A stretch of 52,848 nucleotides of DNA, taken from NCBI GenBank assembly GCA_003989075.1, contig RXIX01000010.1, positions 1 to 52,848 on the forward strand. The letters are read 5' to 3'. A model generated the notes under the pieces. The model ran no database searches, was not told the origin of the DNA, and saw only the letters and a list, made by a program, of their open reading frames with translations. Made by a program: the position numbers and the translations under genes. This document shows positions 44,717 to 52,848 of the stretch, piece after piece (within the stretch, counting starts at the first letter, position 1; each line of letters starts with the position of its first letter). The stretch is from Candidatus Competibacteraceae bacterium. Its GTDB lineage: Bacteria > Pseudomonadota > Gammaproteobacteria > Competibacterales > Competibacteraceae.

Positions 44717-45916
44717 CTATAGCCGGCCACGCTCATCGCGGAAGGCAAAGCCACGCAACGGGTGCTCTAGTCCACGACTCAGGGCAATGGCCTGGAAGCG
44801 GTCGCCCATTTCGCCCGGCAGGGTCAGGAGCTTGATCTGCCGCACCTGCTCCAGATAGTGCACGGTGTCGGCCGGATCGGTTTCGGCGAGCAGGTCCAGC
44901 AGCCCGCAGCCGAACAGAAAATGGTTCTGGCTGGTATAGCCGGCGACTTCCAGCCCGGCAGCCAACGCCGCATCAGCGACCGCAGTGAAATCGACGCTGG
45001 CGGTGATGTCCTGCAGACCGGGCAGGTACAGCGGGTCAGCATGAACGCGGTGGCGATAATGACAGAGCAGGGTGCCGCTGCTGCGTTCGGCGTGGTAGTA
45101 CTCGCGGCGCGGATAGCCGTAGTCGATCAGCAGCACCACGCCGGCGGCCAGCGGCGCGGTGATGGCCGCCAGCCAGGCATCCAGGTTCGGCACATATTCC
45201 GAGCTGTAGCCGAGCGGCAGCGGCTGGTCGAGGCCGGTTTCAAGGGCAGCGACCGTGGCACTGAGCGCGTCATCGGCAGCGCCTTCGCGCCAATCCAGCG
45301 CGCCGCGGGCCTCATCCCAAATGACTTCAAGACGGCGCGGCCCGGCAGCGGTGATGCGGAAGCGCTCAACCGGCAGCGCATCCAGCACCTCGTTGCCGAG
45401 AATCACCCCGCGCAGTCCAGGTTCGGGCAGGGCATCCAGCCACTGCACCCGCTCCAGCAGCTCAGGTACCCGCGCCATCAGGGTCTGGCGCTGCCGTTCG
45501 CGCAGTTCGCCGCTCAGGTCCAGAATCAGGTAGCGCTCGGGCAATGCCTGCAGCGTGCGCAATTCGCTGAGCAGATCAGCGGCCATGATGCCGGTGCCGG
45601 CGCCCAGTTCCAGCAGCACGCCGCCGCCTAGTGCGGCAAGAATCTCCTGGCACTGGCGCGCCAGGCAGCGCGAGAACAGCGGCGACAGTTCCGGCGCGGT
45701 GACGAAATCACCCGCCGCACCGAACTTGGTCGCACCCGCGCGGTAATAGCCCAGTCCCGGCGCGTACAGCGCCAGATCCATGAACCGGGCGAAGGATAAC
45801 GCGCCCCCGGCGGCGCTGATCGCGGCGCGCAGGTGGTCGAGCAGGCGGGCGCTGTGCGTGGCGGCGGCGGCATCCGGAGCAGGTAGCGCGTTGCGGGGGT
45901 CGGGGCTACGGTTCAT
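44717..45916 (-). CDS. SAM-dependent methyltransferase (MidA/NDUFAF7 family)
   Basis: The 399-residue product has FMDLALYAPGLGYYRAG, DFVTAPELSPLFSRCLARQ and the SAM-binding LLELGAGTGIMAADLL. These are signatures of the DUF185/MidA family, whose eukaryotic member methylates a complex I subunit; bacterial targets are unknown. It is the first gene of a two-gene unit with the GCS2-like protein. A divergent SH3-domain gene starts 203 bases away. Confidence 0.88.
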   Translation of the reverse strand: MNRSPDPRNALPAPDAAAATHSARLLDHLRAAISAAGGALSFARFMDLALYAPGLGYYRAGATKFGAAGDFVTAPELSPLFSRCLARQCQEILAALGGGVLLELGAGTGIMAADLLSELRTLQALPERYLILDLSGELRERQRQTLMARVPELLERVQWLDALPEPGLRGVILGNEVLDALPVERFRITAAGPRRLEVIWDEARGALDWREGAADDALSATVAALETGLDQPLPLGYSSEYVPNLDAWLAAITAPLAAGVVLLIDYGYPRREYYHAERSSGTLLCHYRHRVHADPLYLPGLQDITASVDFTAVADAALAAGLEVAGYTSQNHFLFGCGLLDLLAETDPADTVHYLEQVRQIKLLTLPGEMGDRFQAIALSRGLEHPLRGFAFRDERGRL

Positions 45917-46119
45917 CGGCTTGGGTCACGGGTCCGGTGGCAGATGGAAAGGGCACGGGCGCGATTGGCGCCGGGTAGGCCGGCAGTCGCGCGCACGGCT
46001 ATTTTGCGTATTTTGGTGAATTTTAACGATGCATGGATATCGATAGGCGCGGCAAACCGGCTAGAATCGTTGCCCGCCAATGCCCGCACTTCGCCCCATT
46101 TCCCTGATCGCTGTCTTTC

Positions 46120-46824
46120 ATGAACAAATTTATCCATCCGATTTTACTGGTTTTGTTGCTGTGCGTGATCCTACCTGCCTGGGCACAGGGCCCGGCACCG
46201 GTCGCGCCACAAAAGACTACGGCCTATGTCAGTGACCAGATGGAGGTGCCGCTGCGCGCGGGTGCTTCCGAGCGTTACAAGGTGATCGGCTCGGTGCGCA
46301 ACGGTGCCGCGGTGGATATTCTCAAGGTCGATGCGGCGCGCGGCTATACCCAGGTGCGCTCCAGTACCGGCGTGCGCGGCTGGCTGCCCAGCGAGCAGTT
46401 GACCGATACGCCCAGCAGCCGCGAGCAGTTGGCCGGCGTCCGTGAGGAGCTTGAGCGCCTGCAGGCCCGGCACAGCGAGCTCAAGCAGCATATGGACGAA
46501 GTCGTCGCCCGGCCGGGCAGCGACAGTCTCAGTTACCCGCAGTTGTATGAGGAAGCGCTGCGCCTGCGCCAGCAACTCGCCCAGTACCGCAAGGTTGCCG
46601 CCGATACCGTGGCTATCGACGAGCGCAATCGGGTGTTGCAGGAGCAGGTCGTGGCGCTGGAGCGCGATTTGCAGGTGGTGCAGCAGGAAAACCGTGCCCT
46701 GCGCTATGACAGCGATAGCAGTCGCCTGATGCTGGGCGTGGTGCTGCTGGTGACGGTGCTGCTGGTGGCGGTGATGGTGCCGCGCCTGCGCGAACAGCGC
46801 CGCGCGCAGTGGAGCCGCCTGTAG
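46120..46824 (+). CDS. YgiM-like SH3-domain membrane protein (TIGR04211 type)
   Basis: The 234-residue product has a signal peptide (residues 1-22, AWA-QG), a bacterial SH3 domain (about 33-95, with MEVPLRAGASERYKVIG and GVRGWLPSEQL), a coiled coil (about 100-200) and a C-terminal transmembrane helix (about 204-221) with a short basic cytoplasmic tail. The order matches the YgiM/TIGR04211 family, an inner-membrane periplasmic protein of unknown role. folK, folB and plsY follow, as ygiM lies near folB/plsY in other gammaproteobacteria. Confidence 0.88.
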   Translation: MNKFIHPILLVLLLCVILPAWAQGPAPVAPQKTTAYVSDQMEVPLRAGASERYKVIGSVRNGAAVDILKVDAARGYTQVRSSTGVRGWLPSEQLTDTPSSREQLAGVREELERLQARHSELKQHMDEVVARPGSDSLSYPQLYEEALRLRQQLAQYRKVAADTVAIDERNRVLQEQVVALERDLQVVQQENRALRYDSDSSRLMLGVVLLVTVLLVAVMVPRLREQRRAQWSRL

Positions 46825-46847
46825 CGGGCGATGCTTTTAATCTACTC

Positions 46848-46958
46848 AGGACTTTCACTTACCTGACTTTTTCCGTCATACCCGCGAAAGCAGGTATCCA
46901 TTCTTTTCAACAAGCGACTGGATTCCCGCATACGCGGGAATGACGAAAAGCGCAAGTC
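46848..46958. repeat. MITE-like inverted repeat element
   Basis: CTTTTTCCGTCATACCCGCG (about 46867-46885) faces CGCGGGAATGACGAAAAG (46933-46950), and outer GGACTT and AAGTCC extend the symmetry. The unit has CCCGCN...NGCGGG cores and a TGGATTCCC segment, the pattern of a widespread family of small palindromic repeats with GTCATTCCCGCG ends. It fills the gap between the SH3 gene and folK. Confidence 0.75.
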
Positions 46959-46964
46959 CCGCTA

Positions 46965-47456
46965 CTAATCCATGTCCAGTGCCACCGGCGTCAGCCGGGT
47001 GTGGGTCCGGTCAAAGGCCGCCCACAGTTCGGCAAAGGTACGGCCGAGCTGGGGATGGCGCCGCTCACCGGCCACCTCAGCCAGTGGGCACAGCACGAAG
47101 GCATAGCGCAGGATCTCGGCGCGTGGAATATGCAGCTGTGGTTCGTGCAGTACCAGTTCGTCGTAAAGCAGCAGGTCCAGATCCAGCGCGCGCGGGGCGA
47201 AGCGGCGGCCCTCGCCGTGATAACGGTGCGTGGCCTCGATCGCATGCAGTTGATTCAGCACCGCGCGCACCGAAAGCCCGGTGTCAAAGCCGACCACCAG
47301 GTTGAGAAAATCTGCGCCATGAAAACCCACCGGTGGATTGGCGTAAACGGTGGACAGGGTCAGGGAGCCAAAGCGCCGGCGCAATTGCCGCAGTCCGACG
47401 CGAATATGCCGGCGCGGTTCGATGTTGCTGCCGATACCGATATAGACCCGGGCCAT
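46965..47456 (-). CDS. folK: 2-amino-4-hydroxy-6-hydroxymethyldihydropteridine pyrophosphokinase (copy 2)
   Basis: The 163-residue product has VYIGIGSNIEPRRHIRVGL, NPPVGFHGADFLNLVVGFDT, RFAPRALDLDLLLYDELV with the catalytic aspartates and LHIPRAEILRYAFVLCPL. Start: ATG at 47456, directly after the folB stop; a longer frame is non-homologous. It sits next to folB, the preceding enzyme of folate synthesis. It differs clearly from the copy at 29593-30126. Confidence 0.94.
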   Translation of the reverse strand: MARVYIGIGSNIEPRRHIRVGLRQLRRRFGSLTLSTVYANPPVGFHGADFLNLVVGFDTGLSVRAVLNQLHAIEATHRYHGEGRRFAPRALDLDLLLYDELVLHEPQLHIPRAEILRYAFVLCPLAEVAGERRHPQLGRTFAELWAAFDRTHTRLTPVALDMD

Positions 47457-47460
47457 GGCG

Positions 47461-47817
47461 CTAGTCGCGGTGCCCGCGTTCGATAACAATGCCGACCATG
47501 GCTGCCGCATCCAGCGCGCCGGGCTTGCTCAGGCGCAGCCGCAGCCAGGGCACGGCGAATTCGGCGTGAATCCGCTCGGCGAGCAGTTCGCCCAGGGCCT
47601 CGATCAGTGCGAAGTGGCTGGCCAGGGCCAGCTCAGCAATGCGCCGGGTGATGGCCTGGTAATCGAGGGTATCGGCGAGCTGGTCGCTGGCCGCCGCCGG
47701 GCGGATGTCGGTGCCCAGCTCCAGATCCAGGAGCAGCGTCTGGCGAATCTGGCGTTCCCAGGGATGAACGCCGATGAGCGCTTCGACACGCAGTTCGCGA
47801 ATGAAAATGATGTCCAT
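47461..47817 (-). CDS. folB: Dihydroneopterin aldolase
   Basis: FolB cleaves dihydroneopterin to the pterin substrate of FolK. The 118-residue product starts MDIIFIRELRVEALIGVHPWE, with the conserved Glu, and has LDYQAITRRIAEL and VRLSKPG-like LRLSKPGALDAAAMVGIVIERG. It is divergent from plsY, the same pair found in E. coli (folB/ygiH). Confidence 0.96.
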   Translation of the reverse strand: MDIIFIRELRVEALIGVHPWERQIRQTLLLDLELGTDIRPAAASDQLADTLDYQAITRRIAELALASHFALIEALGELLAERIHAEFAVPWLRLRLSKPGALDAAAMVGIVIERGHRD

Positions 47818-47964
47818 GGCCAAGCTCCGAGCGGTGGCCTATCTTAGCCTAAAACCGCTGTGTTGGGCCGCCTGTGTGCCGCGCCGGTTGGCCATGGGCG
47901 CGTGATACACTTCGGCAGTCAGCAATTCTGATCCCCCACAGTTTTTGCCTGGTGGCGATACTCC

Positions 47965-48567
47965 ATGTTCATGACCGTGCTTTTTGTTGTGCTTGGCTAT
48001 CTGGCCGGCTCCATTTCCACCGCGATCCTGGTGTGTCGGGCGATGGGTCTGCCCGACCCGCGCAGCGAGGGTTCGCGTAATCCCGGCGCGACCAATGTGC
48101 TGCGCTTTGGCGGCAAGAAGGCCGCTGCCATTACCCTGGCCGGTGATTTTATTAAGGGTGTGCTACCGGTGCTGCTGGCGCAACTGGCCGGTCTGGACGA
48201 GGCCGGTCTGGCGCTGACCGGTCTGGCGGCGTTTCTTGGCCATCTGTATCCGGTGTTTTTTGCGTTCGAGGGTGGCAAGGGCGTGGCGACGGCCTTTGGC
48301 GTGATTCTCGGTTTGTCCTGGCCGGTGGCGCTGGCGGCGCTGGTCACCTGGCTGGCGATCGCCTTTGGCCTGCGCATTTCCTCGCTGGCAGCGCTGACCG
48401 CTGCGGCGCTGACTCCAATATATGCAACGCTGCTGGGTGTGCCGTGGGTCTATGGCGTGACCATCCTGGTGATGGTGCTGCTGCTGGTCTGGCGGCACCG
48501 CTCCAACATCCAGCAATTGCGCGCCGGCACCGAGGACAGGATCGGCACCGATCGGCCAGAGGGCTGA
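47965..48567 (+). CDS. plsY: Glycerol-3-phosphate acyltransferase PlsY
   Basis: PlsY transfers an acyl group from acyl-phosphate to glycerol-3-phosphate in phospholipid synthesis. The 200-residue membrane protein has GSRNPGATNVLRFGGKKAA, GHLYPVFFAFEGGKGVATAFG and RHRSNIQQLRAGTEDRIG, the three conserved loops. It is divergent from folB. Confidence 0.95.
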   Translation: MFMTVLFVVLGYLAGSISTAILVCRAMGLPDPRSEGSRNPGATNVLRFGGKKAAAITLAGDFIKGVLPVLLAQLAGLDEAGLALTGLAAFLGHLYPVFFAFEGGKGVATAFGVILGLSWPVALAALVTWLAIAFGLRISSLAALTAAALTPIYATLLGVPWVYGVTILVMVLLLVWRHRSNIQQLRAGTEDRIGTDRPEG

Positions 48568-48604
48568 TCTGCGCGCCCGGTGCTGGGTGACAGGTCAAAA
48601 AAGC

Positions 48605-48639
48605 ATGAGCCTTTAGCCTTGAATCTTTAACCTTGAGCC
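48605..48639. repeat. Five degenerate heptamers
   Basis: On the minus strand five consecutive 7-base units read GGCTCAA, GGTTAAA, GATTCAA, GGCTAAA and GGCTCAT. They resemble the heptamers of 42127-42180. They lie between plsY and fabA. Confidence 0.7.
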
Positions 48640-48766
48640 TGTCGCAGGCGCCGCGCGCCGTAATCTGCATCCATGCCGGAAAATTCCTATAATCACGCGG
48701 CTTCACTCCGGTTGCGGTACGCCGCTGGCCGTAATCGCCGCCTGTCACCAGAGGATCATCACGCTC

Positions 48767-49282
48767 GTGAATAAACAATCCAGCTATACCCGGGAAGAAT
48801 TGCTTGCCTGCGCGCGCGGCGAGCTGTTTGGTCCCGGCAATGCGCAGTTGCCGCTGCCGAACATGCTGATGATGGATCGCATCGTCCATATCGCGGCCGA
48901 AGGTGGCCAGTACGGCAAGGGCGAGATCGTCGCCGAACTGGATATCCACCCCGACCTGTGGTTTTTCGGCTGCCATTTCATCGGCGACCCGGTGATGCCC
49001 GGCTGCCTGGGTCTGGATGCCATGTGGCAACTGGTCGGCTTCTTTCTCGGCTGGATGGGGGGGCCGGGGCGCGGCCGTGCGCTGGGCTGCGGCGAGGTGA
49101 AATTTACCGGTCAGGTGCGTCCCGAAGCACGCAAGCTGACCTATCACATTCACATGAAGCGGGTGATCTTGCGTAAACTGGTCATGGGCATCGCCGACGC
49201 CACCCTGGAGGTTGACGGCCGGACCATTTACACCGGCAAGGACCTGCGGGTCGGCTTGTTCACTTCGACCGACGGTTTTTGA
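48767..49282 (+). CDS. fabA: 3-hydroxydecanoyl-ACP dehydratase/isomerase
   Basis: FabA dehydrates and isomerises C10 acyl-ACP, starting unsaturated fatty acid synthesis. The 171-residue product has the catalytic His70 ([14 protein letters not shown]) and Asp84 (LGLDAMWQ). The start is GTG at 48767, with AGAGGA at 48750-48755. fabB follows 11 bases later, the classic pair. Confidence 0.96.
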   Translation: MNKQSSYTREELLACARGELFGPGNAQLPLPNMLMMDRIVHIAAEGGQYGKGEIVAELDIHPDLWFFGCHFIGDPVMPGCLGLDAMWQLVGFFLGWMGGPGRGRALGCGEVKFTGQVRPEARKLTYHIHMKRVILRKLVMGIADATLEVDGRTIYTGKDLRVGLFTSTDGF

Positions 49283-49293
49283 GGACGGCAATC

Positions 49294-50511
49294 ATGAGAC
49301 GGGTGGTTATCACCGGTATCGGTATCGTATCCAGCATTGGCAACGATCGCTGGGAAGTCTTGGAATCATTGCGGCAGGGTCGCAGCGGCCTGGAATTCGC
49401 TCCGGATTACCAGGAAATGGGGCTGCGCTCGCATGTGCGCGGTCCGTTGCGCGTTGATCTGGCAGCGGCGATTGATCGCAAGATCCTGCGCTTCATGGGC
49501 GACGCAGCAGCGTTCAACTACATCGCCATGCGCGAGGCTATTGCCGACGCCCAGTTGCCGGAGGAGATGGTCTCCAATCCGCGCGCCGGGCTGATCACCG
49601 GCACCGGTGGCGGCAGTCCACGGCATATGGTCGAAGCCGCCGACCTGCTGCGCAACAAGGGTCTGAAGCGGGTCGGGCCGTACATGGTGCCGCGCACCAT
49701 GAGCAGCACCACTTCGGCCTGCCTGGCGACACCGTTCAAGATCAAGGGCGTCAACTACAGCCTCAGTTCCGCCTGTGCCACCAGCGCCCATTGCATCGGC
49801 CATGGCGCCGAGCTGATCCAGTGGAACAAGCAGGACATCGTCTTCGCCGGCGGCGGCGAAGAAGTGCACTGGAGCCTGACCCACCTGTTCGACGCCATGG
49901 GCGCGCTGTCCACCCAGTACAACGCCACGCCGCAGATTGCTTCGCGGCCCTATGACGCCAAGCGCGATGGCTTCGTCATTTCCGGTGGCGGTGGCGTGGT
50001 GGTGCTGGAAGAGCTTGAGCATGCCCGCCGGCGCGGTGCGCGCATCTACGCCGAACTGATCGGCTATGGCGCTACCTCGGACGGTTATGACATGGTGCAG
50101 CCTTCCGGCGAAGGCGCGATGCGCTGCATGCGTCAGGCGCTGGAGGGCGTCGAGGAGCCGATCGACTACATCAACACCCACGGCACCAGCACGCCGGTGG
50201 GCGATGTCAAGGAACTGGAGGCGATCCGCGAAGTGTTTGGTGCCAAGGTGCCGCCGATCAGCGCCACCAAGTCACTGACCGGCCACGCGCTCGGCGCCGC
50301 AGGTGTACACGAGGCGATCTATTCGCTGCTGATGATGGATAATCGCTTCATCGCCGCCTCGGCCAATATCGAGACCCTCGATCCGGTGGCCGAAGACATG
50401 CCGATTGTACGCGAGCGGGTTGATAACGCCGACCTGAAGGTGGTGATGTCCAACAGCTTTGGCTTTGGTGGCACCAACGCCACGCTGGTGCTGCGGCGCT
50501 TCGCCGACTGA
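49294..50511 (+). CDS. fabB: 3-oxoacyl-ACP synthase I
   Basis: FabB elongates unsaturated acyl-ACP by condensation with malonyl-ACP. The 405-residue product has the nucleophile Cys161 (SSACATSAH), His296 ([11 protein letters not shown]), and Lys326/His331 ([14 protein letters not shown]). Start: ATG at 49294 with GAGGA upstream. It is directly downstream of fabA. Confidence 0.96.
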   Translation: MRRVVITGIGIVSSIGNDRWEVLESLRQGRSGLEFAPDYQEMGLRSHVRGPLRVDLAAAIDRKILRFMGDAAAFNYIAMREAIADAQLPEEMVSNPRAGLITGTGGGSPRHMVEAADLLRNKGLKRVGPYMVPRTMSSTTSACLATPFKIKGVNYSLSSACATSAHCIGHGAELIQWNKQDIVFAGGGEEVHWSLTHLFDAMGALSTQYNATPQIASRPYDAKRDGFVISGGGGVVVLEELEHARRRGARIYAELIGYGATSDGYDMVQPSGEGAMRCMRQALEGVEEPIDYINTHGTSTPVGDVKELEAIREVFGAKVPPISATKSLTGHALGAAGVHEAIYSLLMMDNRFIAASANIETLDPVAEDMPIVRERVDNADLKVVMSNSFGFGGTNATLVLRRFAD

Positions 50512-50531
50512 GGACATGCCGCGCGTTCCGG

Positions 50532-50558
50532 GGCCGCCGGTGGGCGGCCTCTTTGTTT
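50532..50558 (+). terminator. Terminator after fabB
   Basis: GGCCGCC (50532-50538) pairs with GGCGGCC (50543-50549) around a four-base loop, followed by TCTTTGTTT. It lies 20 bases after the fabB stop. Confidence 0.65.
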
Positions 50559-50575
50559 GCCGGGAGAGTCTCGCC

Positions 50576-50965
50576 ATGGCCAGTGTGCCCCTGCTTGTCT
50601 TTGTGGTTGCCCTCTATACCGGTCTGGCGCTGTTGGCGCCGGGCTGGCTGGTCGCGGTGCAGTTCCAGTTGCCGCTGCTGTCCGGCTACGGCCTGCCATT
50701 CCAGGGGGGTGATCTATTGCTGGTGATCAGCCTGTTCCTGCTGTGTATTGAAATCTACCGCGCGACCAGCAGTTCCACTGCCGCCATTCTCAACCATGTG
50801 CTGTCGCTGGTGGTGTTCATCGTAGCCCTGATTGAACTGCTGGTGCTGCCGCGCATGGCCAACATGACCTTTTTCCTGATCGTGGCCATGACCTTGATCG
50901 ACGTGATCGCCGGTTTTACCGTGACCATTTCCAGCGCGCGGCGCGATGTCCAATATCCCTCCTGA
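50576..50965 (+). CDS. Small membrane protein of unknown function
   Basis: The 129-residue product has about four transmembrane helices and almost no soluble domain; I do not recognise it. Start: ATG at 50576 with GGGAGAG about nine bases upstream. Its end overlaps thiL by 20 bases, so it is likely co-transcribed with thiL and pgpA. Confidence 0.75.
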   Translation: MASVPLLVFVVALYTGLALLAPGWLVAVQFQLPLLSGYGLPFQGGDLLLVISLFLLCIEIYRATSSSTAAILNHVLSLVVFIVALIELLVLPRMANMTFFLIVAMTLIDVIAGFTVTISSARRDVQYPS

Positions 50966-51938
50966 ACCCACTGCATCCGAATTCACCCTGATTGAGCGCT
51001 ATTTCGCCGCGCAGGGCCGCCAGAGACCCGACGTGGTACTGGGCATCGGCGATGACGGTGCACTGCTGCTGCCGGCGGCGGATCAGCACCTGGTGGTGAC
51101 CCTGGATACGCTGGTTGCCGATGTGCATTTTTTCGCCGATACCGATCCGCAAGGGCTGGGCCACAAGGCGCTGGCGGTGAATCTGAGCGATCTGGCGGCG
51201 ATGGGCGCGACGCCGGCCTGGATCACGCTGGGTTTGACCCTGCCCAGAGCCGATGCCCTGTGGCTGGCGCGCTTTTGCCAGGGTCTGTTTGCGCTGGCGG
51301 ATCGGTATGGCGTGCAACTGGTGGGGGGCGACACCACCCATGGCCCAGGCCCGGTGATCTCGATTCAGGCCCATGGCTTTGTGCCGCCGGGACAGGCCCT
51401 GCGTCGTGATGGCGCCCGACCGGGCGATGTGCTGTATGTCACCGGCACGCCCGGCGATGCCGGATTGGCGTTGGCGGCGGCCTTGGGCACGGCGACGGTC
51501 GCGGCTGAGCATCGCGCCTTTATCCAGCAGCGGCTGGAACGCCCGGAGCCACGCATGGCCCAGGGGCTGGCCCTGCGCGGCATTGCCAGTGCCGCTATCG
51601 ATGTCTCGGATGGGCTGGCGCAGGATCTGGGGCATGTGCTCAGGCGCAGTGGCGTCGGCGCGCGCCTGGTGGTGGACCAGTTGCCGTTGTCGCCGGCCCT
51701 GCTGGCGCAGGCGGATCGCGATGTGGCGCTGACCCTGGCGCTGGCCGGCGGTGACGATTACGAGCTGTGCTTTAGCGTGCCGCCGGACCGGGTGGCGCAA
51801 CTGGAACGGGTGGCAGCGGACTGGGAATGCCGCTGCACGCGCCTGGGCGTCATTACGGCGCAGCCGGGTTTGCACCTGCTGCGCGCCGATGGCCACACTT
51901 TTCCTCTGCAGCGAGGCGGTTATGACCATTTCAACTGA
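50946..51938 (+). CDS. thiL: Thiamine-monophosphate kinase
   Basis: ThiL phosphorylates thiamine monophosphate to the active diphosphate. The 330-residue product has GIGDDGALLLPA, TLDTLVADVHFF, GHKALAVNLSDLAAMGATP, LVGGDTTHGP and IDVSDGLAQDLGHVL, all family motifs for Mg-ATP and substrate binding. It overlaps both the small membrane protein gene (20 bases) and pgpA (17 bases). Confidence 0.95.
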   Translation: MSNIPPEPTASEFTLIERYFAAQGRQRPDVVLGIGDDGALLLPAADQHLVVTLDTLVADVHFFADTDPQGLGHKALAVNLSDLAAMGATPAWITLGLTLPRADALWLARFCQGLFALADRYGVQLVGGDTTHGPGPVISIQAHGFVPPGQALRRDGARPGDVLYVTGTPGDAGLALAAALGTATVAAEHRAFIQQRLERPEPRMAQGLALRGIASAAIDVSDGLAQDLGHVLRRSGVGARLVVDQLPLSPALLAQADRDVALTLALAGGDDYELCFSVPPDRVAQLERVAADWECRCTRLGVITAQPGLHLLRADGHTFPLQRGGYDHFN

Positions 51939-52425
51939 ACGGCCTTGCGCACGGGTTTTCCGCGACCCGGTGCATTTTCTCGCCCTCGGCTTTGGGTCCG
52001 GTTGTGCGCCAAAAGCGCCCGGCACGTTTGGCACGCTGGCGGCGATCCCGCTCTATCTGCTGATGCAGCCGTTGCCGCTGTGGATTTACCTGCTGCTGAC
52101 CGGCGCCGGCTTCGTGCTTGGCATCTGGATCTGCGACCGCGCCGCCCGCGACCTGGGGGTGCATGATCACCCGGCGATCGTCTGGGATGAAGTGATTGGC
52201 TATTTCGTGACCATGATCGCTGCGCCGCCGGGCTGGCTGTGGATCGTCATCGGTTTCGCGCTGTTTCGGCTGTTCGATATTCTCAAGCCCTGGCCGATTC
52301 GCCGCGCCGATCAGCGCATTGGCGGCGGCTTTGGCATCATGTTCGATGACCTGCTGGCGGCCGGCTATGCCTGGCTGCTGTTGCAGGGATTGGCCCATGG
52401 CGTGCGCCTACTGGACATGGGCTAA
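51922..52425 (+). CDS. pgpA: Phosphatidylglycerophosphatase A
   Basis: PgpA removes the phosphate from phosphatidylglycerophosphate at the inner membrane. The 167-residue product has GSGCAPKAPGTFGTLAA, HDHPAIVWDEVIGYFVTM and FDILKPWPIRRADQR, with a C-terminal FGIMFDDLLAAGYA. The start overlaps the end of thiL; thiL-pgpA is a conserved pair. Confidence 0.94.
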   Translation: MTISTERPCARVFRDPVHFLALGFGSGCAPKAPGTFGTLAAIPLYLLMQPLPLWIYLLLTGAGFVLGIWICDRAARDLGVHDHPAIVWDEVIGYFVTMIAAPPGWLWIVIGFALFRLFDILKPWPIRRADQRIGGGFGIMFDDLLAAGYAWLLLQGLAHGVRLLDMG

Positions 52426-52473
52426 GGCTCGCGTCCAGACTTTGCGTGTGTCTCCCCCGCAACCGCTGGAATC

Positions 52474-52848
52474 CGCACAGTCAACTACCCCCGCCTGAAG
52501 GCGGGAGCTTGTGAAAACAGGCTCGGTTGACCAGCCTAAGCCTGCCTAACCGGGATGTTGAAAGGGGCTACGTTGCGTAGAGGTTCAAGACCTACCTTGG
52601 GATGCTTCCTCAGTCCCAAGCTCTAGAAGCCCTGGTTGCAGACACGCATAGGGTAAGCACGAAACGGATTGGGGCGTAATGCCGCTACGCAACATTGGCG
52701 AGGGGAGCGAAGCCGCAAGGCTTCCGTCACTAGGCCCTTTACGGGGCAGAGTCTCACGACCCGGCAGGTGGAAAGCCTGCACCCATTCAACTCTGATAGC
52801 TGACCTAACAGGAGAGCGAGAAGAGGGGAACGCTTCGCGTTCCGCGCT
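52474..52848 (+). ncRNA. HEARO/omega RNA of an IscB-type element (element continues past the window)
   Basis: No credible gene is present after pgpA. The sequence is highly structured. GTCAAC (52480-52485) pairs with GTTGAC (52526-52531), enclosing a hairpin CCCGCC/GGCGGG (52490-52505) with a TGAA loop. CTTGGGA/TCCCAAG forms a second stem (about 52597-52620). GTTGCGTAG (52572-52580) matches CTACGCAAC (52685-52693), a nine-base long-range pair. GAAGCC/GGCTTC closes a GCAA loop (52709-52724), and GGAACGC/GCGTTCC a final stem (52827-52843). The start matches omega RNAs encoded upstream of IscB nucleases, whose guide comes from the bases just 5' of the scaffold (about 52458-52473). The iscB gene is predicted just right of the window. 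Confidence 0.82.

Noticed and set aside
46848-46958. CRISPR array
   Set aside because: There is one inverted repeat pair, not regularly spaced direct repeats with unique spacers; no cas gene is present.
52585-52782. Short minus-strand open frame in the last 300 bases
   Set aside because: It lies within the structured RNA, and has no ribosome-binding site or recognisable sequence.

Overview
The window is about 60% G+C chromosomal DNA from a free-living gammaproteobacterium. The signs are rpmB-rpmG, the divergent plsY/folB pair, pcnB-folK-panB-panC, fabA-fabB, thiL-pgpA, waaA, a class 2 pyrD and dusA. A PEP-CTERM protein, a VpsR-like regulator and several acyl-CoA genes suggest an environmental lineage near the Chromatiales or Competibacteraceae. 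That placement is inference from gene content only.

Layout. 1-5760: ribosomal proteins L28 and L33, a PsiE-like membrane protein, then a tightly overlapping Gld-like ABC exporter operon ending in mutM. 5764-9449 (minus): an operon of GAF/HD-GYP phosphodiesterase, cyclic-nucleotide-binding protein and a secreted protein with a perfect 69-bp tandem repeat at its C terminus. 9663-14230: potABC without potD, an LpxL-type acyltransferase and a TAXI-type binding protein. 14268-17968: a Kef-type antiporter converging on cysZ-waaA. 18406-24095: malate dehydrogenase, propionyl-CoA synthetase, and an acyl-CoA synthetase/enoyl-CoA hydratase pair. 24474-27811: an orphan FixJ-like regulator, a TANGO2/NRDE protein, tRNA-Arg(CCT), and a divergent old yellow enzyme/HxlR pair. 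27829-31491 (minus): pcnB-folK-panB-panC, then tRNA-Glu(CTC) on plus. 31789-33132: a VpsR-like enhancer-binding protein. 33856-36801: pyrD, a dienelactone hydrolase-like protein and dusA.

36918-40660 is the most distinctive accessory stretch. A secreted subtilisin-like protease has a c-di-GMP-I (GEMM-I) riboswitch in its leader. It is followed by an A+T-rich region and a PEP-CTERM surface protein with a sigma-54-like promoter. With the HD-GYP protein and the VpsR-like regulator, this suggests c-di-GMP control of secreted and extracellular-matrix functions. 40665-46824 holds a CBS protein coupled to a histone-deacetylase-like hydrolase, a quinone oxidoreductase, a GCS2-type ligase, a MidA-like methyltransferase and a YgiM-like SH3 protein. 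46965-52425 holds a second folK, folB, plsY, fabA, fabB, a small membrane protein, thiL and pgpA.

The last ~380 bases (52474-52848) are a noncoding, strongly structured RNA that I read as a HEARO/omega RNA of an IscB element. The nuclease gene would begin just past the right edge. Repeats include a MITE-like inverted repeat (46848-46958) and two clusters of degenerate heptamers (about 42127 and 48605).
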